Source of the DNA: Gammaproteobacteria bacterium
Lineage (GTDB): Bacteria; Pseudomonadota; Gammaproteobacteria; Arenicellales; Poriferihabitantaceae
Reading direction: 5' to 3'
DNA: 33,055 bases
Assembly: GCA_030590945.1 (NCBI GenBank)
Contig: JAUVBY010000013.1
Location: 1 to 33,055, forward strand
A program made the translations under genes and the position numbers. The stretch's first letter is position 1; each line of letters opens with the position of its first letter. The notes below the pieces were generated by a model, which saw nothing but the letters and a program-made list of their open reading frames with translations, made no database searches and had not been told where the DNA came from. This document shows positions 1 to 7,788 of the stretch, in pieces.

Positions 1-996
1 GCGCAACGCGAAGAAATCGCACTTATGGAAAACGCCACTGCGGCGTGGTGCCATGCTTTTTATGCCCTGCCGCTCAAAGCGGGCGACCGTATTCTGACTT
101 GTGAAGCGGAATACGCGGCAAATTACGTTGCCTTTCTGCAACGAGCCAAACGCGATGGCATTATTATCGACGTTATACCGAGCGATGAAAGTGGCTCACT
201 GGATTTAGCTGCACTCAAAGCTAAAATCGACAAGGATGTTGCGCTGATTGCCATCACCTGGGTACCCACAAACGGCGGTCTGGTCAATCCTGCCGCAGCG
301 GTGGGTAAAATAGCTAAACAACACGGCATACCCTACCTGCTGGATGCCTGTCAGGCCGTCGGGCAAATGCCGGTAGACGTGCAGGCACTTGGCTGTGATT
401 TTCTTTCGGCGACCGGGCGTAAATTTCTTCGCGGACCACGCGGCACCGGGTTCCTGTATATTTCCAGACACTGGATAGCCAAACTTGAACCCGTAGTCAT
501 CGATCATTTTGCGGCTCCCTGGGTCGCAAAAAATAGATACGAGCTGCGGGATGACGCACGGCGCTTTGAAAACTGGGAAAACTCCTACGCCTTGCGCGCC
601 GGTCTGGGTGCCGCCGTCGAATACGCGAAACAAATCGGTCTGGAATCCATCAAAACACGAGCCTGGATGTTAGCTGATTATCTTCGCGAGGCTTTGTCTG
701 ATATGCCCGGAGCAAGGCTGTACGATATCGGTGCCGAGCAGTGCGCAATCGTCAGTTTCAGCATCGAGGGAATGGACCCACGTGCTGTCGTATCAAAACT
801 GCGCTCAAAAAACATTACGATCGGAGCATCCGACCCGGACAGTACCCGCATAGATGCGGAAGCCAGAAATTTACCCACCTTGCTACGTGCAGCACCTCAC
901 TACTACAATACAAAAGAAGAAATCGACCAACTGATTTACACGCTAGTCCATTCTCCCCTCTTTAACAGAGGGTGTCTTAAAAGCCCCCCTCTTTGA
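1..996 (+). CDS. Aminotransferase class V-fold PLP-dependent enzyme (5' end outside window)
   Basis: This is a fold-type I PLP enzyme of the class V (cysteine desulfurase/isopenicillin epimerase-like) group, probably cytosolic. The frame is open to base 1, so the ATG at 25 is internal and the gene starts upstream. The cofactor-contacting Asp is in LLDACQAVGQ (codon 343-345). The likely Schiff-base Lys is codon 421-423 in ATGRKFLRGPRGTGF. The C-terminal small domain follows, with HYYNTKEEIDQLI near the usual end of the family. The last residues (SPLFNRGCLKSPPL) are encoded by an inverted-repeat element that starts around 952, so the native C-terminus appears to have been replaced. Substrate is not predictable. 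It could be a desulfurase-like lyase, but I see no CsdA/SufS-type active-site Cys loop. Its 3' neighbour is convergent. Confidence 0.85.
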   Translation, partial: AQREEIALMENATAAWCHAFYALPLKAGDRILTCEAEYAANYVAFLQRAKRDGIIIDVIPSDESGSLDLAALKAKIDKDVALIAITWVPTNGGLVNPAAAVGKIAKQHGIPYLLDACQAVGQMPVDVQALGCDFLSATGRKFLRGPRGTGFLYISRHWIAKLEPVVIDHFAAPWVAKNRYELRDDARRFENWENSYALRAGLGAAVEYAKQIGLESIKTRAWMLADYLREALSDMPGARLYDIGAEQCAIVSFSIEGMDPRAVVSKLRSKNITIGASDPDSTRIDAEARNLPTLLRAAPHYYNTKEEIDQLIYTLVHSPLFNRGCLKSPPL

Positions 997-1140
997 TAAA
1001 GAGAGGCTGGGGGAGATTTGAATGCCAGGTATAATGCTGCACTATCAACATGTTACATGTATTTCTAAATCCCCCTCGGCCCCCTCGCAAGCTCTCCCCC
1101 TTTGTTAAAGGGGGAGGCTTTTTTTACTTTTACGACACCC
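952..1140. repeat. MITE-like GC-rich inverted-repeat element, copy 1
   Basis: The core runs from about 970 to 1140. Its ends are inverted repeats of the form GGGTGTCKTAAAAG at the left and its complement (cttttacgacaccc) at the right. Inside is a second pair of arms (GGGGGAGATTT and AAATCCCCCTC) around a centre containing cactatcaacatgtt. Bases 952-969 (cccctctttaacagag) resemble the right flank at 1140-1155 (tttaacaaagagggg), so either the element has longer ends or it is inserted in another copy. A related copy lies at 32691-32859. No transposase is encoded. The element is the reason for the odd aminotransferase C-terminus. Confidence 0.75.
1094..1125 (+). terminator. Hairpin with T-run in repeat copy 1
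   Basis: A stem of ctcccccttt pairing with aaagggggag around a short loop is followed by gc and seven T. It has the form of an intrinsic terminator for the plus-strand aminotransferase gene ending at 996. Confidence 0.6.
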
Positions 1141-1270
1141 TTTAACAAAGAGGGGCTGGGGGAGATTTAGAAAGCAGCCAGCACTTCGAAAGCACCTGGA
1201 ACAACCTGCCCGTTAAACCCCCCTCGGCCCCCTCGCAAGCTCTCCCCCTTTTGCAAAGGGGGAAGTTTTT
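1138..1270. repeat. MITE-like inverted-repeat element, copy 2 (adjacent or interrupted)
   Basis: The same two arms as copy 1 are present (aagaggggctgggggagattt at the left, aacccccctcggccccctcgc at the right) but with a different centre. It abuts copy 1 directly. The right arm ends in a CCCCC/GGGGG hairpin followed by five T (1243-1270), again terminator-like for the plus strand. Together copies 1 and 2 fill almost all of the 997-1307 gap between the convergent aminotransferase and EamA genes. I see nothing else in that gap. Confidence 0.7.
1243..1270 (+). terminator. Hairpin with T-run in repeat copy 2
   Basis: Stem tcccccttt/aaaggggga with a small loop, then aag and five T. It is a second terminator-like structure behind the plus-strand aminotransferase gene. 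Confidence 0.45.
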
Positions 1271-1307
1271 CGACTGAAGCATCTCTAGCCATTTTCGCAC
1301 CTGCGGG

Positions 1308-2198
1308 TTAACGACTGGTGTGTCCAGCCCGAAAACGAGTAAAAGCAATACCGCTCAGAATAATACCCAGCGCGAACAGGCTGCTCGTTTCAATGGGCTC
1401 GGACAGTATAAATGCGCCCGCAAAGAAAGCCACAACCGGAATCATATAATTAATGGTGGAAAGAAACGTCGGGCCCGCACGCTCAATCACGGAAAATAAC
1501 ACGAGCGTAGCAATCGCCGTCGGGCCTATACCCAGCCATATCACTGAAATCATTGATCCGTAGCTGATTTGATCCGAAAGTGGCGGTGCCTTAAACAACC
1601 AGATTGGGAACATGATCAGACTCGCGGCAATCAGTACACCGGCTGCGCCAACGATCGGATTAAATTTGGGTAATCGCCTGACCAGAACCGAATTAATGGC
1701 GTAACTCGTGGCCGCAATGAATACAGCCATTCCACCCAAAACGGCCGGGCCACCGCCTTCAAACACGGGCCCGAGCAGCAGGGCAATGCCGCTTAAACCC
1801 AGCGCGAATCCGATCATTTTGTAACGATTCAAAGTTTCGCCTTCGATAAAGTAATGCGCGAGAAGCATGGTTATCAACGGCATAATCGCCATAATCATGC
1901 CCGCGATACCGGAATGTACCGAGAGCTGGCCCCAGGTAATGAGAAAAAAAGGCAGTACATTACCTATCACGCCCATTAATAAAAATGCAAACCAGGCCTG
2001 GCGCGTAATCGGAAGGCGCAAGCCTTTTGCGTATACAACAATAAGCAGTACAATCGCGCCTAATAACACACGTGCAAACACCACTGAAAGCGGGTCAACC
2101 GTCTCCACCGAAATGGAAATAAACATGAACGACGTGCCCCAGAGCAAAACCAGGGTCATTAGCAAAAGCCAGTTATACAGCACCGTTTTTGAATTCAT
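1308..2198 (-). CDS. EamA/DMT-superfamily transporter
   Basis: Inner-membrane protein of 296 residues, the usual length for the drug/metabolite transporter superfamily with two EamA repeats of five helices. It has an N-terminal helix with LLWGTSFMFISISV and the PLSVVFARVLLGAIVLL segment typical of EamA half 1. Half 2 starts near FEGGGPAVLGGMAVFIAATSY and ends in a helix plus a short basic tail (RFRAGHTSR). Such proteins usually export amino acids or other metabolites; the substrate cannot be read from sequence. Its start lies 3 nt behind the stop of the dimethylargininase-like gene, so the two are almost surely co-transcribed and possibly functionally linked. Confidence 0.9.
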   Translation of the reverse strand: MNSKTVLYNWLLLMTLVLLWGTSFMFISISVETVDPLSVVFARVLLGAIVLLIVVYAKGLRLPITRQAWFAFLLMGVIGNVLPFFLITWGQLSVHSGIAGMIMAIMPLITMLLAHYFIEGETLNRYKMIGFALGLSGIALLLGPVFEGGGPAVLGGMAVFIAATSYAINSVLVRRLPKFNPIVGAAGVLIAASLIMFPIWLFKAPPLSDQISYGSMISVIWLGIGPTAIATLVLFSVIERAGPTFLSTINYMIPVVAFFAGAFILSEPIETSSLFALGIILSGIAFTRFRAGHTSR

Positions 2199-2201
2199 AA
2201 A

Positions 2202-3086
2202 CTACAAGGCACGCACTAATGGGCGTGTAAGACAGGTAGGGCCACCCTCGCCTTTGCGGCTGATTTCCATCCCTTTGTAAGTATCAACATGACACCCTGC
2301 CGCCTCAAGTCTCGCTTTAGTGACTGGCAAATTTTCCAACATCAGAACCCGACGTGGGTTTAATGCCAATACGTTGCAGCCCATCGGCAAAAATTCAATA
2401 TCGGGTACGTCGACGAAACTGATACCGCGCGCGGTCAACCAGTCAATAAAAGGCGCGGGCATCATCGGCCTGTAAATGACTGCCAAATCCCCGTCAACGG
2501 GCGAAATAATACTCATCAGGTGCAGAACATCATCTGGATGATCAGGGTTCGGTAAGGGCACGACGTGCAACTCAACATCACGCCCAAGCAAATCGTGCAA
2601 TTGCTCAATTCCGGCCTGATTGGTGCGTGGCCCAAGCGCAACCGCAGCGGTTTTCTCATCCAGCCAGATAAAATCCCCACCCTCGAGCGTACCGGGCGCT
2701 TCAATGCGGCCTCGCACTTCAAACCCCGATTTGTCGAACGCTTCAGCATTGAGCGGGCCTTCAGCCGTGCGACTGGCCCGGCCCATATTGCACAAAATCA
2801 GCCCACCAGGGCTGACAATAATATTGTCGCGGGTATAAATTGAATCCAGTGTCAGATGATCATTACCACCAAGCTCAATCAGCTCCGCACCTGATAATTG
2901 AAGCGCGGCACGAAAAGCCTGATGTTCACGAATAGCCTCTTCAAGAAGCGGGCGCGCATGAAAACGCAGCTTTTGCCATTCGGTATCCAGGCGCGCTTCA
3001 TTTTTAAACGCATATTGAGCGCTACGTACACCGACCAGTTTTAAGGCACTGTATTCGTTCCAGGCGTGATTTGTTCGATTATCCAT
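2202..3086 (-). CDS. Dimethylargininase-like hydrolase (amidinotransferase/GME superfamily)
   Basis: Protein of 294 residues of the guanidino-group-modifying superfamily (arginine deiminase, dimethylarginine dimethylaminohydrolase, amidinotransferase). The visible catalytic set is Asp87 in SIYTRDN, Glu135/Asp138 in TLEGGD, His189 in DDVLHLMSII and the nucleophile Cys285 in GGPTCLTRPL at the C-terminus. Length and pattern best match DDAH, which converts N-omega-methylated arginines to citrulline plus methylamine or dimethylamine. A deiminase with another guanidine substrate is possible. It is the first gene of a two-gene unit with the EamA transporter, and an 80-nt gap separates it from the RND permease stop upstream. 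Family assignment is firm; substrate is inferred. Confidence 0.85.
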   Translation of the reverse strand: MDNRTNHAWNEYSALKLVGVRSAQYAFKNEARLDTEWQKLRFHARPLLEEAIREHQAFRAALQLSGAELIELGGNDHLTLDSIYTRDNIIVSPGGLILCNMGRASRTAEGPLNAEAFDKSGFEVRGRIEAPGTLEGGDFIWLDEKTAAVALGPRTNQAGIEQLHDLLGRDVELHVVPLPNPDHPDDVLHLMSIISPVDGDLAVIYRPMMPAPFIDWLTARGISFVDVPDIEFLPMGCNVLALNPRRVLMLENLPVTKARLEAAGCHVDTYKGMEISRKGEGGPTCLTRPLVRAL

Positions 3087-3166
3087 TGCGTTACCAGAGT
3101 ATTGTTTTTTGACGCGAAATTTATAGCTTCTACTTTATATATTTCGTGAATTTGATCATTTGTTGG

Positions 3167-6100
3167 TTAATTTCTTTTAAGCTTCTGTAACCGCGCCTTA
3201 TGTCCTCTTCCCATAAAAATACGATACACCGTCGGCACCACCAGCAGCGTCAGCACCGTCGACACCCCTAAGCCCCAGACAATCGCGGTGGCAACCGGCC
3301 CCCAGAGCAATGATTTCCCGCCCAGACCTAAAGCCAGCGAAAACAAACCCGCCACCGTGGTCAATGAGGTGATCAAAATGGGCACCACGCGCCGACGTGC
3401 CGCAAATACCGAGGCGTGAACCACGTCCATGCCTGACTCAAGGCGGCTGTTGGCTGTCGAAATCAACACGATGGCCGCATTGACCGTAATACCGGCGAGC
3501 GCCACCACGCCGTAAAGTGTAAACAGGCTAAGCGGGTTTTGTGTCACCAATAAGCCCACTACCACACCGGTAAAAGCCATCGGCACGGTCATCAATATCA
3601 TCATGGGCTCAAAATAACTTTTAAACTGTGTGCCCAAAATGGCGTACATCAACAGCAGACCAAAAAGCATCAGCCTGGCGATCGAATCCAGGCTCTCATT
3701 GAGATCATCCAGTTGGCCGGTAAAATCAAGGCTTAATTCCGGGAAGCGGTACGCTATTTTTTCCCACTCATCCTTAATGAACTGATTGGCTTGCGGCACG
3801 TCGATGTGCTTTTTATCAATATCAGCTTCCACGGAAATAGTGCGTCTGAAATTGTAATGTTTAATACTGCCAAAGCCTTGTTGCAGGCGACGGTCAAGCA
3901 CGTCAGATAAGGTCAGTTTCACCCCGTTTTTACCAGTCAATTCAAAATCCAGCAAACGTTCAATAGAGTCAAATTGCGCGTCCATTGCTTTAACACGAAC
4001 CTGCACGGTTTCGCCCTGCTCACGTACTTCTGCCACCACCTCGCCATCCACTAATAATCGCAGGCTTCGCAGCACATCCGCCAGATTTACGCCTGAACGC
4101 TGCATGGCGTCCTGGTTCACCGTCAGGGCCATTTCCTTAAGCCCGGGGCTGTCATCATCCGTTATATCCTGCGCCCAGCCAGCATCGCTCAACATTTTCT
4201 TTATCGCCTGTACGCCGCTACGAATCGAATCAATATCATCACCACGTACTTTGACACTGATCGCCTTAGAAGTCGGCGGGCCGCCAGCCAGGCGAATAAA
4301 ATACAGCTTCTTGGGGCCGGCAATCGCATCCAGGGGTGCGCGTAATCGCTCAATCACTTCATCTACCGATAACAAACCATTATTCACGGGTGGCAATGAA
4401 ACCAGTAATTGGCCGTAGTGCGCGCCCTGTAACGGCTCGGTTTCAGTAAATGCCTGCCCCGCGTAGGCCACGACGCTGCGTAATTGTTTCTTTTCTACCT
4501 GCTGATGTACGATGGCCTGAACCTGGCGAATCTTCTCCAGTGAAACCTCAAGCGGGGTACCATTTTCCATTTCGACCGTGATGTAAAACAGGCGCAAGGG
4601 GTCCGATGCAAAGAAATCGGTTTTAACCAGCCATCGAGCTTTGGCGGGATCCTGCATCAAGCCGGGATTGATTTGCCCGGCAAAAGCCGAAAACAAAGTC
4701 GCCATAAACAACACCACGGCCAGCACAATTATCAATGCGGGTACGCGCATGACTTTGATCAGAATACGGGTATATACCCGGCGTAATCTGCGCAAAAACA
4801 AGGTACGCCAGCGCTGAACCCGGCCGGGATTTGAAAAATCAAGTTTCGCGTTCAATATATGGCTGGGCAGTATCCAGAACGCCTCGATCAGGCTGATTAA
4901 TAGCGCAACCGTCACCACAAAAGGAACCAACCGCATAAACTGACCGATAATGCCTGGTAATAACATCAGCGGCAAAAATGCAGCTATTGTCGTAAACACC
5001 GCTGTGGTGACCGGTGCGGCTACCTCTTTAAACCCGTTTATAACTGCATCCATCGGGGCTTCGCGTCGCTGCATGCGATAATAAATGGCTTCCACAACCA
5101 CTACAGCATCATCCACCAGCATTCCCAGGCTGATCACCACCCCCAGCAGCACCATTACATTCAGCGTCTCGCCAGTAGATTGCAGTATCCAGAAGGTGCC
5201 GGACAGTATAAACGGTATCGCGATCGCGGTTAAAAACGCCACACGAAACCCTAAAAACAGCCACGCCACCAGCAACACCATCAACAGGCCAATGGCGGCA
5301 TTGGTCTGCATAATATTGAGCGCACTGCGCGTAATCTCGGTTTGATCATCCGCAAGATGCAATTTAACCCCGGAAACCTCACGCTGCGCTCGTGTGCTAT
5401 CAATATAATCTTGTATGCGTTCGACCAGCGCCAGCGTGTTCGCCGAACCCTGTTTGGTTACCGCCAGCATAACCGCCGGCTTGCCTTCCCAAAGCACATA
5501 GTGCCGGGCTTTCTCCCAGCCCGGTTGCACATTCGCCAACTGGCCCAGTGTGATATCGTTATGCGCACCGAACATAGGCGTTTTTGCCAGCTCTGCCGCA
5601 TCAAGTTGCATGCGCTGATAGCGTACCAGCCAGGAATCTTCGCCAATTTGTTTGGAACCCGCCGAAATATCGCGATATTGCAAACCCACTACATCCGCGA
5701 GTTGCCCGGGGGTTAAGCCCAGACGTTCAAGCTTGTCGGGGTCAAATAATACCTGCAGTTCCGGCTGCTGTAGCGCCGTATCCAGAACCCGGTCTACGCC
5801 GCTAATGCGCTCCAGATCCTTCTTCACGCGTTCAGACTGTAAGCGCAAATTTGCGTCATTTGCAATGCCCGTCACCACTATGGTTGCACTAGGGAAAGCA
5901 TTAGCCGTGGTCACTTCAAAAATCGAGGGGTCTTCTACGCCTTCCGGTAATTGGCGTTGTTTATCCTGAATCTCGCGTCTAAGGTCGCTGAGGCGCTTAT
6001 CAAACTCGCGTTCACTCAGCTGGTTAAACCGAACCAGCACATTAGAGAAACTGTCACGACTCGTGCTCTGTACAAACTTGATATCGCTGACTTTGCGTAT

Positions 6101-6304
6101 GCCTTCTTCGAGAATATCGGTGACGCGCTGCTCGACATCCTGCGCGGCCATACCGGGTGCGAGCGTGGAAATATCGATCCAGTTGAAATTGATGGTTGGA
6201 TCCTGCTGGCGCGGCATCTGCAGGTACGACAATACACCGACAATCAATACCAGTACGAATACCAGGTTGGTCAGTACGTGGTTTGAATACAGGCGTTCAA
6301 GCAT
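3167..6304 (-). CDS. RND-family efflux permease (HAE1-like)
   Basis: Protein of 1045 residues, full length for an inner-membrane resistance-nodulation-division pump. It has an N-terminal helix (residues ~8-28), a large periplasmic porter loop, a helix block at ~335-540, a second periplasmic loop, and a final helix block at ~870-1030. Helix 4 carries the acidic pair Asp398-Asp399 (GMLVDDAVVVVEA) expected of the proton relay. The helix-10 region reads GITVNAAIVLISTAN, without the Lys of AcrB, as in many distant HAE1 members. It follows the membrane-fusion gene by 12 nt. No outer-membrane channel gene is present, so it probably uses a channel encoded elsewhere. Substrate unknown. Confidence 0.95.
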   Translation of the reverse strand: MLERLYSNHVLTNLVFVLVLIVGVLSYLQMPRQQDPTINFNWIDISTLAPGMAAQDVEQRVTDILEEGIRKVSDIKFVQSTSRDSFSNVLVRFNQLSEREFDKRLSDLRREIQDKQRQLPEGVEDPSIFEVTTANAFPSATIVVTGIANDANLRLQSERVKKDLERISGVDRVLDTALQQPELQVLFDPDKLERLGLTPGQLADVVGLQYRDISAGSKQIGEDSWLVRYQRMQLDAAELAKTPMFGAHNDITLGQLANVQPGWEKARHYVLWEGKPAVMLAVTKQGSANTLALVERIQDYIDSTRAQREVSGVKLHLADDQTEITRSALNIMQTNAAIGLLMVLLVAWLFLGFRVAFLTAIAIPFILSGTFWILQSTGETLNVMVLLGVVISLGMLVDDAVVVVEAIYYRMQRREAPMDAVINGFKEVAAPVTTAVFTTIAAFLPLMLLPGIIGQFMRLVPFVVTVALLISLIEAFWILPSHILNAKLDFSNPGRVQRWRTLFLRRLRRVYTRILIKVMRVPALIIVLAVVLFMATLFSAFAGQINPGLMQDPAKARWLVKTDFFASDPLRLFYITVEMENGTPLEVSLEKIRQVQAIVHQQVEKKQLRSVVAYAGQAFTETEPLQGAHYGQLLVSLPPVNNGLLSVDEVIERLRAPLDAIAGPKKLYFIRLAGGPPTSKAISVKVRGDDIDSIRSGVQAIKKMLSDAGWAQDITDDDSPGLKEMALTVNQDAMQRSGVNLADVLRSLRLLVDGEVVAEVREQGETVQVRVKAMDAQFDSIERLLDFELTGKNGVKLTLSDVLDRRLQQGFGSIKHYNFRRTISVEADIDKKHIDVPQANQFIKDEWEKIAYRFPELSLDFTGQLDDLNESLDSIARLMLFGLLLMYAILGTQFKSYFEPMMILMTVPMAFTGVVVGLLVTQNPLSLFTLYGVVALAGITVNAAIVLISTANSRLESGMDVVHASVFAARRRVVPILITSLTTVAGLFSLALGLGGKSLLWGPVATAIVWGLGVSTVLTLLVVPTVYRIFMGRGHKARLQKLKRN

Positions 6305-6316
6305 AGTATGGTTAAA

Positions 6317-7363
6317 TTATTGTGTGTCTTCCTGTGCCCTGATGCGGCTGCCGTCTTCGATTCGAAATCGCCCTTCAATAACGATATTCACGTGTTCAGG
6401 TTCTGAGCTGTTTCGATCAATGCGTGCCGGGTGGCCTAAACGTGCAGATGACAATGCTACGAAATGTGCAACCCCGGCTTTCTCAACAAAATAACCCAGA
6501 CTACCTGCGCGTTCTACGATCAACTCCACCGGCAGATACCGGCCTTCTGCCTGCCATACCACGTCGCCCGGCGCACCGGGAAACGGTGATTCACCGTTGA
6601 TACTAAGCAAAACCCAACGCTTATTGCTCACGCTGTCAATCACCGGTAGCGCAGTACGAAGACTTAGAGGGTAAGCCTGCCCTTCCGATATGAATTTGAT
6701 CTCCGATGCAGCCCAGAGACTAAGCAATTCCTCACTCGTTAAACGGGCGCGAACTTCTACCGCATCGGTTTGCAATAACTTCAGAATGGGTGAACCGGGC
6801 ACCGCCACCGCACCTAATTGAATCTGCCGTTCGGTCACGACACCGGAAAACGGCGCGGTAATCAGGCAATGTTCAACTGACAAAAGTGCCTGTTGTTTGC
6901 GTATACTGGCTTGCTCCAGGGTCGATGTAGCTTGCGTTACCTGCTGTTCTGCAATGGCATTTTTCTTTTGCAAAGACTGTGAGCGTTTGAATTCTTTGAG
7001 GGCCAGAGCGTAGGCCTCATTCAGCACTGCCTGGTTGTATTCAGACTGGCGACAATCCAGACGCACCAAAACCGTATTCTTTTCTGCCAGGTCGCCCGTT
7101 TCTACTTCAATCTTCAGCACTTCGCCCGTGGCTTGAGCGCTGATTTGCGAATGATTCAAGCTCACAGCTTCAGCGCTGGCCCGTAGCGTTCGATTGAATA
7201 CAATTTTCGATAACGGTGATGTGGTAACCGCAATCACATCGACCACCTCCGCTAGCGCATCGCCTGACAAGTCGCCTTCTTTTTGTTGCGCGCGGGCACT
7301 TTGTAGCCCCCACACTAAAAAGATTAGCAGACAGGCGAAAATACCAGCGTTAATTTTGCACAT
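6317..7363 (-). CDS. RND efflux periplasmic adaptor (membrane-fusion protein)
   Basis: Periplasmic adaptor linking the RND permease to an outer-membrane channel. I chose the ATG at 7363 (348 residues). It lies 5 nt behind the stop of the preceding gene, and the residues after it form a signal peptide (MCKINAGIF, hydrophobic LLIFLVWGL, then SARAQ). An upstream in-frame TTG at 7384 is possible but would lengthen the n-region. The lipoyl-like half motif ISAQATGEVLKIEVETGD, a coiled-coil hairpin (~residues 95-160, QSEYNQAVLNEAYALALKEF onward) and the return motif LITAPFSGVVTERQI are visible in order. It is the middle gene of an ABM-adaptor-permease operon. Confidence 0.9.
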   Translation of the reverse strand: MCKINAGIFACLLIFLVWGLQSARAQQKEGDLSGDALAEVVDVIAVTTSPLSKIVFNRTLRASAEAVSLNHSQISAQATGEVLKIEVETGDLAEKNTVLVRLDCRQSEYNQAVLNEAYALALKEFKRSQSLQKKNAIAEQQVTQATSTLEQASIRKQQALLSVEHCLITAPFSGVVTERQIQLGAVAVPGSPILKLLQTDAVEVRARLTSEELLSLWAASEIKFISEGQAYPLSLRTALPVIDSVSNKRWVLLSINGESPFPGAPGDVVWQAEGRYLPVELIVERAGSLGYFVEKAGVAHFVALSSARLGHPARIDRNSSEPEHVNIVIEGRFRIEDGSRIRAQEDTQ

Positions 7364-7368
7364 CCAGT

Positions 7369-7689
7369 TCACGATCGTTGCCAATAATAACTGCGTTCTA
7401 TACGCGCGATTTCGATATGGTATTCATCATACCAGCGAGCGATACCCTGATCTTGCGCGGCTTGATGCTCTCGGTTTGCTTTCCAGGCCGAAATAGATGC
7501 CAGGTCCGTCCAATAGCAGGTCGTCACGGATTCACCATCATCCGTAGTGGCATGCACCATTTTTATAAAGCCGGGCTGTGCCGCGCAGAGTGTTTTCATG
7601 CGTTCGGCAACGCTCGCATAGCCTTCGATTTGAGCAGATTGTCGAGAAGTAAAAATAACCGCGTAATAGGGTGTGTTCAGTTTTTCCAT
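7369..7689 (-). CDS. Antibiotic biosynthesis monooxygenase (ABM)-domain protein
   Basis: Cytosolic protein of 106 residues with the ferredoxin-like ABM fold signature: YYAVIFTSRQS as first strand, QPGFIKMVHATTDDGESVTTCYWTDLASISAWKAN as the central hairpin and helix, and AQDQGIARWYDEYHIEIARIERSY at the end. ABM proteins act as small oxygenases, isomerases or stress-linked enzymes; no specific reaction can be assigned. It starts an operon with the RND adaptor and permease, with only 5 nt to the adaptor ATG, which suggests a role linked to the pumped compound. Confidence 0.8.
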   Translation of the reverse strand: MEKLNTPYYAVIFTSRQSAQIEGYASVAERMKTLCAAQPGFIKMVHATTDDGESVTTCYWTDLASISAWKANREHQAAQDQGIARWYDEYHIEIARIERSYYWQRS

Positions 7690-7691
7690 GT

Positions 7692-7718
7692 CGTTATAAC
7701 GAGGACTACTATCGTAGT
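7692..7718. promoter_or_regulatory. Dyad symmetry ahead of the ABM-RND operon
   Basis: A perfect 10-bp palindrome (cgttataacg, 7692-7701) lies just before the ATG at 7689. A second inverted repeat, actac-tatc-gtagt (7705-7718), is right behind it. The position fits an operator for a local repressor of the efflux operon, but no regulator gene is adjacent and short palindromes arise by chance. Confidence 0.2.
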
Positions 7719-7788
7719 ACCTGTATCAGTCAGAATATTTCATGAATTCGTACGATGATCACGCAGAATATCGTTGTCACGCCGCAAG

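Noticed and set aside
1142-1348. 68-residue minus-strand open frame across repeat copy 2
   Set aside because: It is low-complexity translation of the repeat arms running into the end of the EamA gene; no ribosome site and no family resemblance.
6063-6494. Plus-strand open frames opposite the RND operon
   Set aside because: These are mirror frames of the long RND and adaptor genes without start signals or recognisable domains.
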